From NCBI GenBank assembly GCA_028023455.1, contig JAQFVV010000013.1, positions 5,334,001 through 5,398,000 on the forward strand: a stretch of 64,000 nucleotides of DNA, in the 5' to 3' direction. How positions within the stretch are numbered: position 1 is the stretch's first letter; every line of letters begins with the position of its first letter. Shown piece after piece: positions 12,422 to 23,620 of the stretch. The translations under genes and the position numbers were made by a program. The DNA is from Epiperipatus broadwayi. Its lineage: Eukaryota; Onychophora; Udeonychophora; Euonychophora; Peripatidae. The notes beneath the pieces were generated by a model that was given only the letters and a program-made list of their open reading frames with translations, was not told the origin of the DNA and did not search any database.

Positions 12422-12659
12422 TGTTTATAATATTTATCTACAATATTTATTTCTTAAATAATTATTTTCTATTTTACTTATTATTTATTTATTTAATTGG
12501 TATTTGTCTATCCTTTCACTCCATAGCTCTATCAGTTATAATATCAGTCTAATTACTGCTGTTTTGCAACTATCTCCATCTATATATTTTTTTTCACCAG
12601 TTTGCCTATTTATGCATACATCAAATTTTAACTTTATTCATACTTATACTTTCTCTTTA

Positions 12660-12846
12660 ACAGTATTGAAATTAAATTGAGAGACTGCAAAACCTCTCGC
12701 GCTCATTACTATAACAGCCAATCAGATCGGAAATTCAAGACAGAGAATTTAACAAGAATAGGGCGGTCCACCCTATTCTTTACTTGTCTTTCTATATATC
12801 CAAGCCTGTCTAAAGTACTTAGATCACAATTTAATTTCAATACTGT
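12660..12846. mobile_element. 187-bp MITE with TIRs of about 20 bp
   Basis: The ends are perfect 20-bp inverted repeats (ACAGTATTGAAATTAAATTG at 12660-12679; complement at 12827-12846). The centre carries a palindrome of about 27 bp (12754-12780, AAGAATAGGGCGG...). A truncated second copy is at 121-215. An ORF of 60 codons in it is chance. There is no clear target-site duplication. Confidence 0.75.
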
Positions 12847-13069
12847 CTGTGCTTTATAAAAATAAATATTATTTAACAGTATGTAAAATCAATTATTATT
12901 ATATCAAAATCAGTTACTATTTTAAATAATAGACTCTTCTCTGTTCTCACATTTCTCATCAAATTATTATTATTATTTTTCAATACTAGATAGCCAGGGT
13001 CATTCTTATGCTCACACGTTGGGAGACAAATATATAACTGTACGCATAAAAGAGTTTTGAATCAACCAT

Positions 13070-14945
13070 ACTTGATCAGCCGAATATAATTTCTTACTTA
13101 TATTTAAATTAATCTAACAAAACTGGTCAGCATTATGCAGTACAAATGGAGGAATATAATTTAATGAAATTTATTCTATAAAATTATACTAATGATCAAA
13201 CCAGATACTAATTATATATAAATCTCATAGATCACAGATACATTTCAAAATCATTAATCTCACACTTATTAAAGAAAAATCCTCCATAAATATATACATT
13301 TATATTAGATTTAAATCTCATCAATCCCAAATAATGGGAATATTCATAGGAGGGAATTGAATACCCTTCAGTACTATTGTCTCTTAGCCATAACTAACTC
13401 TGTTGAGCAAGAATCTATCTCATTGATTATCATATTCTGACACAGAAAACAAATTTGCTAATTTGAATGGTGAGAAATTAAAAGAAAAGAGACTAGAGAC
13501 CAGATTAACAAATAACAATACAAACATTTATTAAACAATAACAAAATTGATTAACTAATTATAATCCTCTACAAACATTTAAACATGGAGTTTGGTTAAC
13601 CTATTAACATTAATAATAAAAAAACACAATTACAATAACCATTTTATAATAGTGATATTAGCGATTAAGACCACGCGCATGTGTTTTAAAGATAAATTAT
13701 AAATGAATACTCTCACTTTTCCAGACACAAGATATAGTCTTTTTGAATAACCATTTTAATTTAGATTGTTATGATATTATATGCAAAAAACAGGCAAGTA
13801 ATTAAAATTCTTATCATGTTCTTTTGTAAACTCTTTTTGTTCAGCACAATATTTTATGTTTTTCTTTTGTTTCTTCTTTTTGTTTATTTGGAATTATAGT
13901 TTATTCCTGTAGATTTAGTTTTTTTTCCTTTTGTTCTTTAGCTTGCCTTATATTGTAAAAATAAATTCAAGTCAAGATTCATCTGTGCATATAGAACACT
14001 TCCATTTGATAGATCTTCAGCAAACAAAATATATAGTGCAGGTTAAACACTTCTTGCCAATGGCAGGTTAAGTTTAGCCTTACATTTCAGATTCTTTGTG
14101 GATGCTCTTTGGATAATTAACTGGACTATATCATGTCCAGCCCAATGAACACACCCACAGCAGATTTAGTAATGCATCTCCATTAAAACATTGCAATACA
14201 TAATGTTACCCATGACAGCCCATTGACTTTAATACAACTGCCAGAGTAACACCAGGCTTTACTGGAGTTTAAAGTTCATCAATCAGTGGTCACAACAAAT
14301 ATATTTTAGACAATCTGTAAGGCTCAATGATGAAAAATTAATATAATAAAATATTTACTGGCCTTTTTATAAGAAAAATCTAACTATTGTATGATGCATA
14401 TCTGCTCCTGCTTCACCTTATCTTATTTTTTAATTTTCATTAGTTTAATAAAGCATGTACACTGCTTAATCCAATTAAATTTTAAATCTATAAACTATTT
14501 AATCTGATTAAGTTTTTTTTTTGATAACAATTTTGTACACAATTTTTATTTACTGTTTTAATTATTTTCAAATTGTATAATATTCAATACAAACTAACAA
14601 AACAAAAACTTAATATATATAAATAAAACAAAAACTTTATTGAACCTTTCTTTTTTCAATTGAATTATTTTAACCCAGAGAAAATATAAATAATCATTAT
14701 TTCAATTGCTTTAAAAAAATTTTTTTTCTCATTTTCTTTTCTTTTTTACAAATAAAACTATTTTTTTTTAAAGAAAGAAAAAAAAAACAGATCTTAATCG
14801 TTATTTTATTTAAAATCTGAAAACTAAAAGCAATTTTTCTAATACTTAATTTGTCTATTTCTTTCTTCCTTTATTTAAAACTGTCTCTCTTAAAAAAGAA
14901 AAATCTAATTCTCTTTTTTTTTTCCTAAAAAAGATTGCTGTTCTA
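13070..14945 (+). repeat. Dispersed/duplicated block, copy 2
   Basis: The uninterrupted counterpart of 7780-10205 (see the shared blocks given there). By eye identity is roughly 75-80% with many small indels, so the copies are old. The element that directly follows (15017) is not shared with copy 1. Confidence 0.75.
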
Positions 14946-15016
14946 AACTGTTTACTTTATTAACATAACATACTTTAGCAAAGATTACAATATTTTAATA
15001 CAGAATTATTTTTTTT

Positions 15017-16344
15017 GGTAGTAATCGGTACGCTAGGCCAGACAGCTGGTGGCATTGTTTCTCTGCTAAAAACCCAGAAATATGCCGTTTCCATGGCCCA
15101 ATATTTCTGTGCTTTTGCAGAGAAACTTATGGCCTACAGAACAGTACTGTTCATATTAGTCGCTGCAGGTGTATATGGCATTAGGCCCCACTATTGTCCT
15201 TTGCGATACTATGCAAATACGAAAACTTAACAGATTGCTATCGTATGATGTGAGGGTGGAGGGAATTCAAGTGACCATAACTGTAGTAATATGTATTTTA
15301 ATTAAAGATCTTACCCCGTACCCAACATACTATTTGATACTAATAATTGTAAAACTGTCGCCATGCTTCCTATAAATTTTGGAAGGTGGGGGAAATTGCA
15401 AAAGCTATGGCCAAGCACCTTTTCCCAGAACTCACGCAAATAGCCACGTAAATTACAAGACAAATAAAATGTCTGAGGTTGCATGTAGTTTTGGAAATCA
15501 TTAACTTTGTTTGATCAGTGATGACAAATTATTTGTCAAACCCCCCCCCCCCCCAAAAAAAAAAAAAAACATTAAAATAAGATTATAACTGTTGACTTTT
15601 TCAACTTTGTTTTTTTTTGTTTTTATTTTAAAAAAATACGGCAACTTTTTTTTTTGTGTGACTATACGGAGATTTTTGTTTCGGCCTTATTTGTATACCG
15701 CTGCTTATACTAAAACTTTTATTTTTAAAAATAATTTTTATTATTTACCTTTTTTTAAAAATAAAAAAAAAAACAAAATTTTTGTCTCTATGTTTTGTCT
15801 CAGTGGCGACAAATTATTTCTCCCCATCTCCCCCCAAAAAAGATTAAAGTAAGATCAAAACTCAAAACTTTTGACTTTTTCAACTTGGGTTTTCTTTTTT
15901 AAAAGTTTTTCAAATACTGCGGCAACTATACGGCGATTTATGTTTTGGCTTGATTTGTATTACGCGATGCTTTTAATTTTGCCATTTTTGAAAACAAAAA
16001 TGTACAAATATTTGAATCAAATCTTGTATTGTAAATTATTTACAAGAATGTCAAAATATTGGTTAAAAAAAAAAAATCAAATGTCAAAATATATCAAAAA
16101 ATGAGTAAAAAAGTCGTATCAAATGTCCAAATCTTTTTTAAAAGGCAGAGAAAATATCAAAATATTTTTTAAAAAGGCGGAGAAAATATAAAAATATTTT
16201 AAAATAAAAGTTGGACAAATTGGGCAAAAAAAAAATATATATATATTTTAATAAAAGTCGGGCCTGGATCGATATAATTGTGTGTTTTTAGCAGAGAAAC
16301 AATGCCACCAAGCGGCTGGTTAGCCTAGGGTACCGATTAGTACC
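15017..16344. mobile_element. TIR element 1 (1.33 kb, non-autonomous)
   Basis: The terminal inverted repeats are about 55 bp. The left end starts GGTAGTAATCGGTAC and the right end, reversed, GGTACTAATCGGTAC; both continue through CTAGGC...CAGC to GGTGGCATTGTTTCTCTGC. The insertion lies between T runs (at least 8 T on each side), consistent with an 8-bp duplication but not provable in homopolymer. The left end is followed by a second hairpin (15056-15082 with 15099-15124). The interior has two imperfect direct copies of about 280 bp (from about 15592 and 15871, TGACTTTTTCAACTT...CGGCAACT...ACGG.GATTT) and a C14-A15 tract. No transposase is visible and the short ORFs overlap repeats. Confidence 0.8.
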
Positions 16345-17426
16345 TTTTTTTTTTTTAAATATTATGCAATGTATAAATAAAATTTTACAATTAAGTCATT
16401 TGCATTTTTAAATTATATTTATTTATTGGAAACTTAAATAAAATTTATTATTTGTTTATTTTTATCAATTAACCATAATTATTTATTGTATCTACATTTG
16501 CTGCTCACATGTGATGCTTCTCTCTTTAAAATATGAGTTTGCATGGCAATTACTAATATTGCCAAAATGGTATTTTTTATCATTTGTATAATAGACAAAA
16601 CATTTTTTCAGTGCAATGAATACTGCTGAGATTAATTTTTTAACTTATAATGTCATATTTGTCTAAAATAAAAATTTGACAAATAAATCTGAACACAGAT
16701 TATTTCAATACTGCATTGGTGAACAGTGATTTTGTTTGCAGATTTCTGAGTTTTTGAGCTGAACTTTTACAAATCATGGTTCAAATTATTTCTCTTACAA
16801 TCACTTTGTTATATAAATGATAAAAATTGATCAATGCATATTTTGTAAAATTTTTAAAGATGCCAATTTTTCACCCAATATATTCATATAATATACTTTC
16901 ACTTTTTTTTAATATTCTTTTTCCCATGTCATTATAAAACCATTTCACTGTATCTAGATATTGTTTGAATACTGAAACTAGTTTATAAAAAAATTGTAAA
17001 AACTTTGACATATACATAAAAATAAAATGAATGTTTCATTTTTAAAACATTTTTTAAAAAAAAAAAAAAAATTTTTTTTTAATGCTTTTGCCAATAAAAA
17101 TGTTCATTTTATGAATCAATTTACAACTTGGCAATAATAACTCAATGCAAATCGAACTTTTGAAATTAGAATAAATTACGCTAAAGAAGTGACAAGTAAT
17201 AGTCAACTATATCATTTGGTCATAGTATTCTATGGCCACATTAATTCGTTTGAGTTTGGGTAGAGAGCATAAAATGCAAGTTACAGGTTTCAAAATTACA
17301 TGCAAATAATTTAAACAATTAATATAAAATACAGAAATGATAAAGACTTAATTGATACATTGTTGTCATCTCCTTATAAAATAAAAAAATAAACTAGTAT
17401 TTAATAAAAATGAATGACATGTTTAC

Positions 17427-17551
17427 CTTTCAATAACATGTGCAAAAATCACATGTCCATTGCCACAAGCACCAGCAACTTGAGTCCCATCACTAGACCA
17501 TGCAATATTGAAAATACTTCCTGTATGTGGCTTGTCAAGGGAGTGTGACCA
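17427..17551 (-). CDS. IFT80: IFT80 exon
   Basis: This 125-nt exon starts after TTTTTTTCAG and ends GAAAG|GTAAAC. It encodes 41 residues plus two bases and begins in phase 0 with a tryptophan that follows the preceding exon's SG. It contains [19 protein letters not shown] and [14 protein letters not shown], a full WD-repeat blade typical of IFT80. Confidence 0.95.
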
Positions 17552-19010
17552 CTGAAAAAAACAAATAAAATATAAAATATAAACAAACTATATGAAAACG
17601 TATAAGAAAAATCAGAGGAAAAACCCTGAAAATAAAACCCTTTTATTTATACAGAAATTTTTATAATTTTTTTTAAGTAAAAAAGAGTCTTTATAAAATC
17701 AGTAAGTATCCTTTAATCTATTTCTAATAGTAGTTATAGAAAAAAAACCAACTATTTATCAACTATTAAATCTTCAAACTTTGCTATACTTTTAGAAAAA
17801 TTGCTCCAAACATATCACAAATAAAAAGTAAACAAAATTAATTAAATCTTATGTTTTTGGGGAAATGTTTTTTTCTCAAAATTTTTTTTTATGTATGAAT
17901 GTATAATCAGATTTCAAAAATTTTTTTATAATTATAAATTATCATGTGGCACACTAATTTTTACAAAATAAACAAAAAAAAAAATTACATATAAAAAAAA
18001 AAAAATTTACAATATATTTGTAAATTTATAAAATCATATCTACATTATTAAAAATATATATTTAAAAAAAATTACACTTCTCTCCTTTTATATAATTCTA
18101 AAAAAATAACTCCTATGGCAGACCCCCTCCCTCCCCACTCAATATATATATTATAGCTGGCTACACATTGCTACAGTCATTGAATATAATAATAAATAAT
18201 CACATTTTTTTGTTTATTTTTATGCTCAATAAAAAGAATTCTTTTATTCCAGTAGTTGTATGTGAGAATGGCTAACATTTGCTCTCAAATAAATATTTTA
18301 TGTATATAAAGGCAAAAAAATTGTTAACTAATTATAATTAATTATTGGAAAGAAAAAAAATGGAAGTAAAATGGACTCAAAACAAACTGAAGATAAAATT
18401 AACTATGCAATATAATTAGTTATTTGAAATTCATTCATATAAATGTGATTTGTTTTGAAATAAATTCAGATTGCCAAAAAAGATTAATATTTTTCTTATT
18501 TTTCTCTGTGTTCCTTTCTTATTTCTTATAAATCATTAATATCTGTTTTCTTTCCTATGTTTTTAAAAACCATGACATTGATAATGTTTGTATGAAAGTG
18601 GCTAATCTGTTTTCCGAAAACATAGCATTGAGATGGATTAGATAAAATTGGGACGGAGGCAACATTCATACCTAATTGATTTCTGAAAAGTGTATGAAAG
18701 TAGAAAAATATATAAAAAAACATCAAAAAGTGTTTTTAAAATTATTTATTTTTATGAGGTGTAATAGCATATACATAACACTTTATTGATTAGTATCTGG
18801 TGTTTTCTTTACAAATTTATCAAGAGAGAGTTAAATAGTACTCTTCTTGGTACTTACAGATTTGATTACGATAATTCCAAATAATAAAATTCATTATATA
18901 TATTATATTAAGGCAATAATTATATACACCTGGGTCTCTTTTTACGTGGACTTATTTAACACGATTTTGAAGTTACGCAATTCATGTTTCACCGGAAGTC
19001 GAACCAGAAG

Positions 19011-19099
19011 TCGAACTCCAATAATGCGCTATTACTTCAAATAATAAATTTCGCGCACTTATGTTATATTGAAAGTAATGGCACATTATTGGAATTCGA
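19011..19099. repeat. Inverted repeat (arms of about 30 bp)
   Basis: 19011-19040 (TCGAACTCCAATAATGCGCT...) is the imperfect reverse complement of 19069-19099, with a 28-bp loop. It lies 290 bp upstream of the Tigger-like ORF and could be a small MITE. Confidence 0.65.
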
Positions 19100-19388
19100 T
19101 TTTCATCTTAGTAATTTCAATATTTTCAGTGCTTTATAATAGTAAGATTTTATGCAATAATGAAATTAAAATCACGATTTCCACATTTTATGTATACACA
19201 TTAAATTTTACAAGATTATAATGTAAATTTGTTCAAACATTGTGCGTGTTAATTTTGCACTTTAAATCACATTCTGTTTTTGCTTTTTAAAAAAGAACAT
19301 AATCAATTATTAATCATTTAGTATCTGCAAGTTTATTTTTAAAAGGTGAGTAATAAGCAGTGAAACGAAATTTGATTTTTAAACGGAA

Positions 19389-19769
19389 TTGAAAATTAAA
19401 GACAAAAATAAAAGTTTAGATATAGAAGAAAATGTAGAAAAAGATAATGAAACAGAAATGGAACCTGTTCCTTTCACAGCAAAAATGATTCGAGAAGGTC
19501 TTCAACTTTCTAATCAGTTGGCAAATTATTTTCTTATAAATGACACTAATCACGAATGTGCTCTTAAATTCCAACGAGAGCTAAATGATTGTATGTCTGG
19601 ATATCGCGTTCATAAACTATTAATAAAATCATCATCGCAAAGATTAATTACTAATTACGTTGTCACCAGAAAACAACACATGAGAGTGAAGTTGGCACTT
19701 CCTCTTGTGAAGAAACAAAAACCAGTTTGCAAACGAACTTGTTTACCGGTAAATAGTGATAATAATTAA
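19389..19769 (+). CDS. Tigger/pogo-type transposase C-terminal fragment
   Basis: Open frame of 126 codons ending TAA, with a TAA in frame nine bases upstream. The first codon is TTG, not ATG; the first in-frame ATG is residue 23 (MEPVPFTAKMIREGL). The pattern FTAKMIREGLQLSNQLANYF, then NDTNHECALKFQRELND, CMSGYR and QRLITNYV resembles the helical C-terminal tail after the DDE domain in Tigger-family (Tc1/mariner superfamily) transposases. The catalytic DDE domain is absent. A possible splice acceptor (AAATTAAAG) lies inside the open frame at 19399-19400, and an AATAAA lies near 19848, so this could be the last exon of a transposase-derived gene rather than a dead fragment. The family call rests on a pattern judged by eye. 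Confidence 0.5.
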   Translation: MKIKDKNKSLDIEENVEKDNETEMEPVPFTAKMIREGLQLSNQLANYFLINDTNHECALKFQRELNDCMSGYRVHKLLIKSSSQRLITNYVVTRKQHMRVKLALPLVKKQKPVCKRTCLPVNSDNN

Positions 19770-20352
19770 AACGTGTATATATATCAAATTTATTAAATTT
19801 ATAAAACGTGTATAAAAAAATGTATGCATAAAAATACATATTGTTTTGAATAAAATTAAATATTATAGTTAAAAAATACTTTTAAAAGTTTGTCTTGTAT
19901 CATTTTTTTTCAAATTTGAAATTTTTTATTAGTCATATTTTATTTCCTTATTTTTTTTTGCGCAAAATTTAAAGTAATTTTATGTTGGTGCTTTGCTTTT
20001 ACGCGAATTTTGAAAAATCACAGACTGCATCCCCCCCCTTTTCAATGTAAGTTATGTCCATTTTTGCGCAATTTCGTTTGTGCGTGTTTTCTGAGGAACC
20101 TATCTATCGCATAAAACGAGACGCAGGTGCACATATTTTAAAAAATTAGACTTGCTATCAGATTTTTTTAAAAAATATATAATCCTGTTCAGTAATTTAT
20201 TAATAAAAAAAATAAATAAACTGACATTTCATTGCTTAGGGCAGTTTTATCTTCAATTATGGATAAAAAAATACCCCCCCCCCTTTTAAATATTAAAACT
20301 TAACCCCTTCCCTCCATCTTTTATCATTTTCTGCAAATTAAAAAAAATTTTT

Positions 20353-21556
20353 GGTTGTCGTCGAATAGCTACTATATCCCACTTGATGGCGCAGTTTTCA
20401 AGCTTAAACTATAAAATATGATCATTCCCGGGCTGTTAATTATAATCATTTTGATGTGTTTTTTGTAATGCGAAAATAAAAACAAAAGAAACTCGTCTTT
20501 TTTAAATATTATTAACGTATACAAATTAAATGATAATAATAAATGTAAAATAAACAAATTACAATTTGATTCGTCTTTTTTAGTTTGCTTTTTATTAGGA
20601 AAATCAATTTTCTATCGGAGATTTTTTTACTGGGGTTACGTCTTTTTTTGTTGTTGTTGTTTACCGCTAGTTTTTATTTCAAATAAAATGACAACTAAAA
20701 GTAAAACTTATTACGGTTAGGTTTAGGGTTAGTTTTAGGGTTAGGATTAGGGTTAGTTTTTCGGGTTAGGTTTAGAGTTATTGTTCTGTTGTTTGTAATG
20801 CTAAAATAAAAAATATCAAAATCGTATTTTTGCAAACTTTTTTTTTACTAACATCTATAAAATAAATGATAACAATAAACGTAAACTATATTCAACAAAG
20901 TCTAATAGTAGTTGGAGAAAAGAAAGAAACTAAAACTTTTTTAAACAACGACAAATATATATATATAAAATGTTTATAATATATGTTTTTTATGACATTT
21001 AAAAAAAAATGGGGAAAATTCTACTTTTCTTACAGGATATTTTTGTGTTAACGCTCTTTTTTATTTCAAATATATACACACCGTACAACTTCTTTGTCTC
21101 GTGGAATGTTATGAACAGTACGTTCCTTGACTCGTTACCTACTTCCAACTCACTTTATACATATATCTCGTCAACATTTACTACTTAAAACTTTCATACA
21201 CTATGGTGTAAAAAGTCTGTTAATTATTACTTTACAAAATCGGAACATTTCAATACTTTAAAATCAAAAAAAATCAAATGAAAACAACATTTCCATCCAA
21301 TTAAAAAAAAACACACCTTCTCCCCAAGCCGTAACTATTTTATAAACTGTGCGATATTCGGAAAATGTATTTGCTGCGTAAAACATACATGCTGTACTGC
21401 GACGCAACATAGCGGCCTGCAATCTGTAGCACAACAAAAAAGTTGTATTATAGAAAATGCAGGTTCGAACGTGTCGGCCGCGGAAATAGCATTTTTATGT
21501 GTTTTAGCGTGAAAACAGCGCCATCCAGTGGGATATAGAGCTCATCGACGAATACC
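20353..21556. mobile_element. TIR element 2 (1.2 kb, non-autonomous)
   Basis: The terminal inverted repeats are about 50 bp. Left end GGTTGTCGTCGAATAGCT...; right end reversed GGTATTCGTCGATGAGCT...; both continue TATATCCCACT(T/G)GATGGCGC and GTTTTCA(A/C)GC. The flanks AAATTTTT and ATTTTTTC could be a worn 8-bp duplication. The interior carries a degenerate TTAGGG-like tract (20714-20780) and two imperfect copies of a segment of about 340 bp (around 20455-20560 and 20790-20900, TTTGTAATGC(G/T)AAAATAAAAA...AAATGATAA.AATAAA.GTAAA). No transposase ORF is present. Confidence 0.8.
20714..20780 (+). repeat. Degenerate telomere-like (TTAGGG)n tract
   Basis: About 65 bp made of TTAGGG/TTAGGTT/TTAGTTT variants, for example TTTAGGGTTAG and GGATTAGGGTTAG. 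It is inside TIR element 2. It is an interstitial telomere-like repeat, not a chromosome end, since unique-looking DNA continues on both sides. Confidence 0.8.
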
Positions 21557-21609
21557 ATTTTTTCCCCAAACTTTTTATTAAAATTTATAGAAAAATGAAA
21601 AACTGGATA

Positions 21610-21627
21610 GTGTGTGTGTGTGTGTGT
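21610..21627 (+). repeat. (TG)n microsatellite
   Basis: An uninterrupted TG dinucleotide run of about nine units just outside TIR element 2. Confidence 0.9.
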
Positions 21628-22639
21628 TAAGTTTCAATGTTTAAAAAACGTTTTTTTTTTGTTTTATTACCAATAATAGAAAGACAAAATTAAAAGCAAT
21701 TAAATGTCACTTTATTTATTTTTTATTAATAAATTAATTATTAGATAGGATTATATATTTTTAAAAAAATCTAATAGTAAATGTAATTTTGAAAAATATA
21801 TATATGTGATATATATATGTAATAAATTTTGCTATCTGGAATTATCTGCAATCAATCTTGGTGCCTGGGCTAATCGGTAAATATTCTCTTCTTTTTCTTT
21901 TGTTGCCCTTGTATGAAATAGCAAAAGTAGAATGTATAAAAATTGAGGACCTCCTGTAATTTATTTTTCAAAAACACCCAATAATCTATAATAAAAAGGC
22001 TGTGATAATGATTTTAAGACAAAATACATTTTTCTGTCAATGAGAATGGACTGAAGAACTTTATCATGAAAGCCATCATTGGATAGTATATCTCGTGCGA
22101 ATCTATATATAAAAAAAATAGTTGTGATATTTGTTACTGTTTAAATACACAATGGCTATGTAATATATAGTTCAAGTTTTCTCAGAATGACTTATTAAAA
22201 GATCTAGTTGTCCATCCCTCAGCTGACATAATTGTTCCATTGAGGATAAATAACAGGATTCAATCTTTAAGTGAAAGGATGCCCTAGCATAAAAAAGAAA
22301 TCATTATTGTTTCATCCTGGTTCCATATTTCCTTCATTCAAAAAAAAATAGGAGAAAATCTACTGATGCCTACCAATTACACAAACAAAACTACTACCAA
22401 TATACAAATTATTCATTCGATCAACCAGTGGAAAAGTATCACAAATTATTATTATGGAATAAAGCAAATGCAGTTTATTCAGCAAATGTTTAAATTCTAC
22501 AACTGTTTAAATTATTGCATGCATTAAATTTTGTTCATCTTTCAACCAAGTCAATAACTATATAGCAATAATCGGTGAACTAAACTCAAATGACTTCATT
22601 GACGAAACAGGAAATAAGGAATCTACTAAAACATCACAA

Positions 22640-23620
22640 GATCACTGTTTCCTATGTTTATGCAAGCAGTTAAAATAGTAGCAAACTCTCCATCCAGTAC
22701 AAGCATTGGTGATTAATGGATACAAAAAGCTTCAAGCATAAAATCCCTATCTAATGCCTACTCATCCAATATCCCCAATTTCTAGTTTGTGGTTTTCATT
22801 AGTGAGGAGACTTAGATCTGAGAGCATTGCATCTGATCTTAGGATCTAATACAAACTTTCAGCAGCCACAATTTACCTGTTTAATTAACTATAAAGTTAT
22901 GAGTCCAAGATGAAAATATAATAATGTTCACAATCCAAGCTCCTTTCCTTGTATAATCACACATAGATCTAAATCCAGTTTAGTATGTACACATTTTGAT
23001 GTCTGATTTTTTAAAAAAATTCACAGTCACTATCATTTTAAGGTAGGATTGGTACTAAAACATTACATGATACCACTTCTTATGCTTATACAAGCTATTC
23101 AAAAAGAAGCAACTCTCAATACAGTAGCATAAGTAATCAATGAATGCAAAAATATTTATTCATAAAATCCCTATCTAATGCCTATTCATCCAATATTTCC
23201 AGACTAGTTTCTAGCTTGTGGCTTTCATTAATGAGGAGCCTTGAATCTGAGTGCATTATACCTAAATCTCAGGATCTAATGCAACTTTCCAGTAGCCATC
23301 TTTTATCTATTTAGTTAATTATATAAGCAAATGAGCTTGGAATGAGAACATTATTGTGTTTTCATCTTGGACTCATAGCTTTAGAGTTAACTAAATAGGT
23401 AAAAGGTGGGTGCTGAAGTTATGCATTAGATCCTAAGATCTAAGTACAGTGCTCTCAGATCCAAAGCTCCTCAAGGATGAAAATCACAAGCTAGAAACTA
23501 ATCTAGGGCTATTAAATGAGTAAAAATTAGATGGGGATTTTATGCACAAAACTTCTTGCATCCCTTAATTGCTAAGGTTTGCATTAGGTGGCACTACTGT
23601 ATTGAGAGCTTATTACTGTT
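22640..23620. repeat. 425-bp repeat array, two direct units then an inverted part-unit
   Basis: Two head-to-tail copies have matching landmarks about 425 bp apart: GATTAATGGATACAAAAA near 22711 and AATCAATGAATGCAAAAA near 23135, each followed by CATAAAATCCCTATCTAATG, TAGTTTGTGG/TAGCTTGTGG, ATCTGAGAGCATTGCATC and AGGATCTAAT. From about 23330 the same sequence runs reversed (GGACTCATAGCTTTA, GCATTAGATCCTAAGATC, CTCTCAGATCC, CACAAGCTAGAAACTA). Further copies are at 29.1-30.6 and 36.9-37.3 kb. No ORF is present. Confidence 0.85.

Larger units (their letters stand above)
2487..17426. other. IFT80 intron, 14.9 kb, transposon-rich
   Basis: A GT-AG intron holding, in order: an inverted copy of the GAGTAATCAAT repeat (2785-2890), a small hairpin (4252-4301), a foldback repeat (4424-5001), a decayed LINE (5030-6990), two copies of a block of about 1.9 kb (7780-10205 and 13070-14945) with an inserted foldback, a LINE 3' fragment (10223-10609), coiled-coil coding traces (about 11690-12421, minus), a MITE (12660-12846) and a 1.3-kb TIR element (15017-16344). 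I see nothing recognisable in 16345-17426. Confidence 0.85.

Noticed and set aside
15015-16104. ORFs inside TIR element 1 as transposase
   Set aside because: They are 68-86 codons, overlap the inverted and internal repeats, and are dominated by Phe/Lys homopolymer codons.
20714-20780. Chromosome end (true telomere)
   Set aside because: The tract is short and degenerate, and ordinary DNA continues on both sides within a TIR element.
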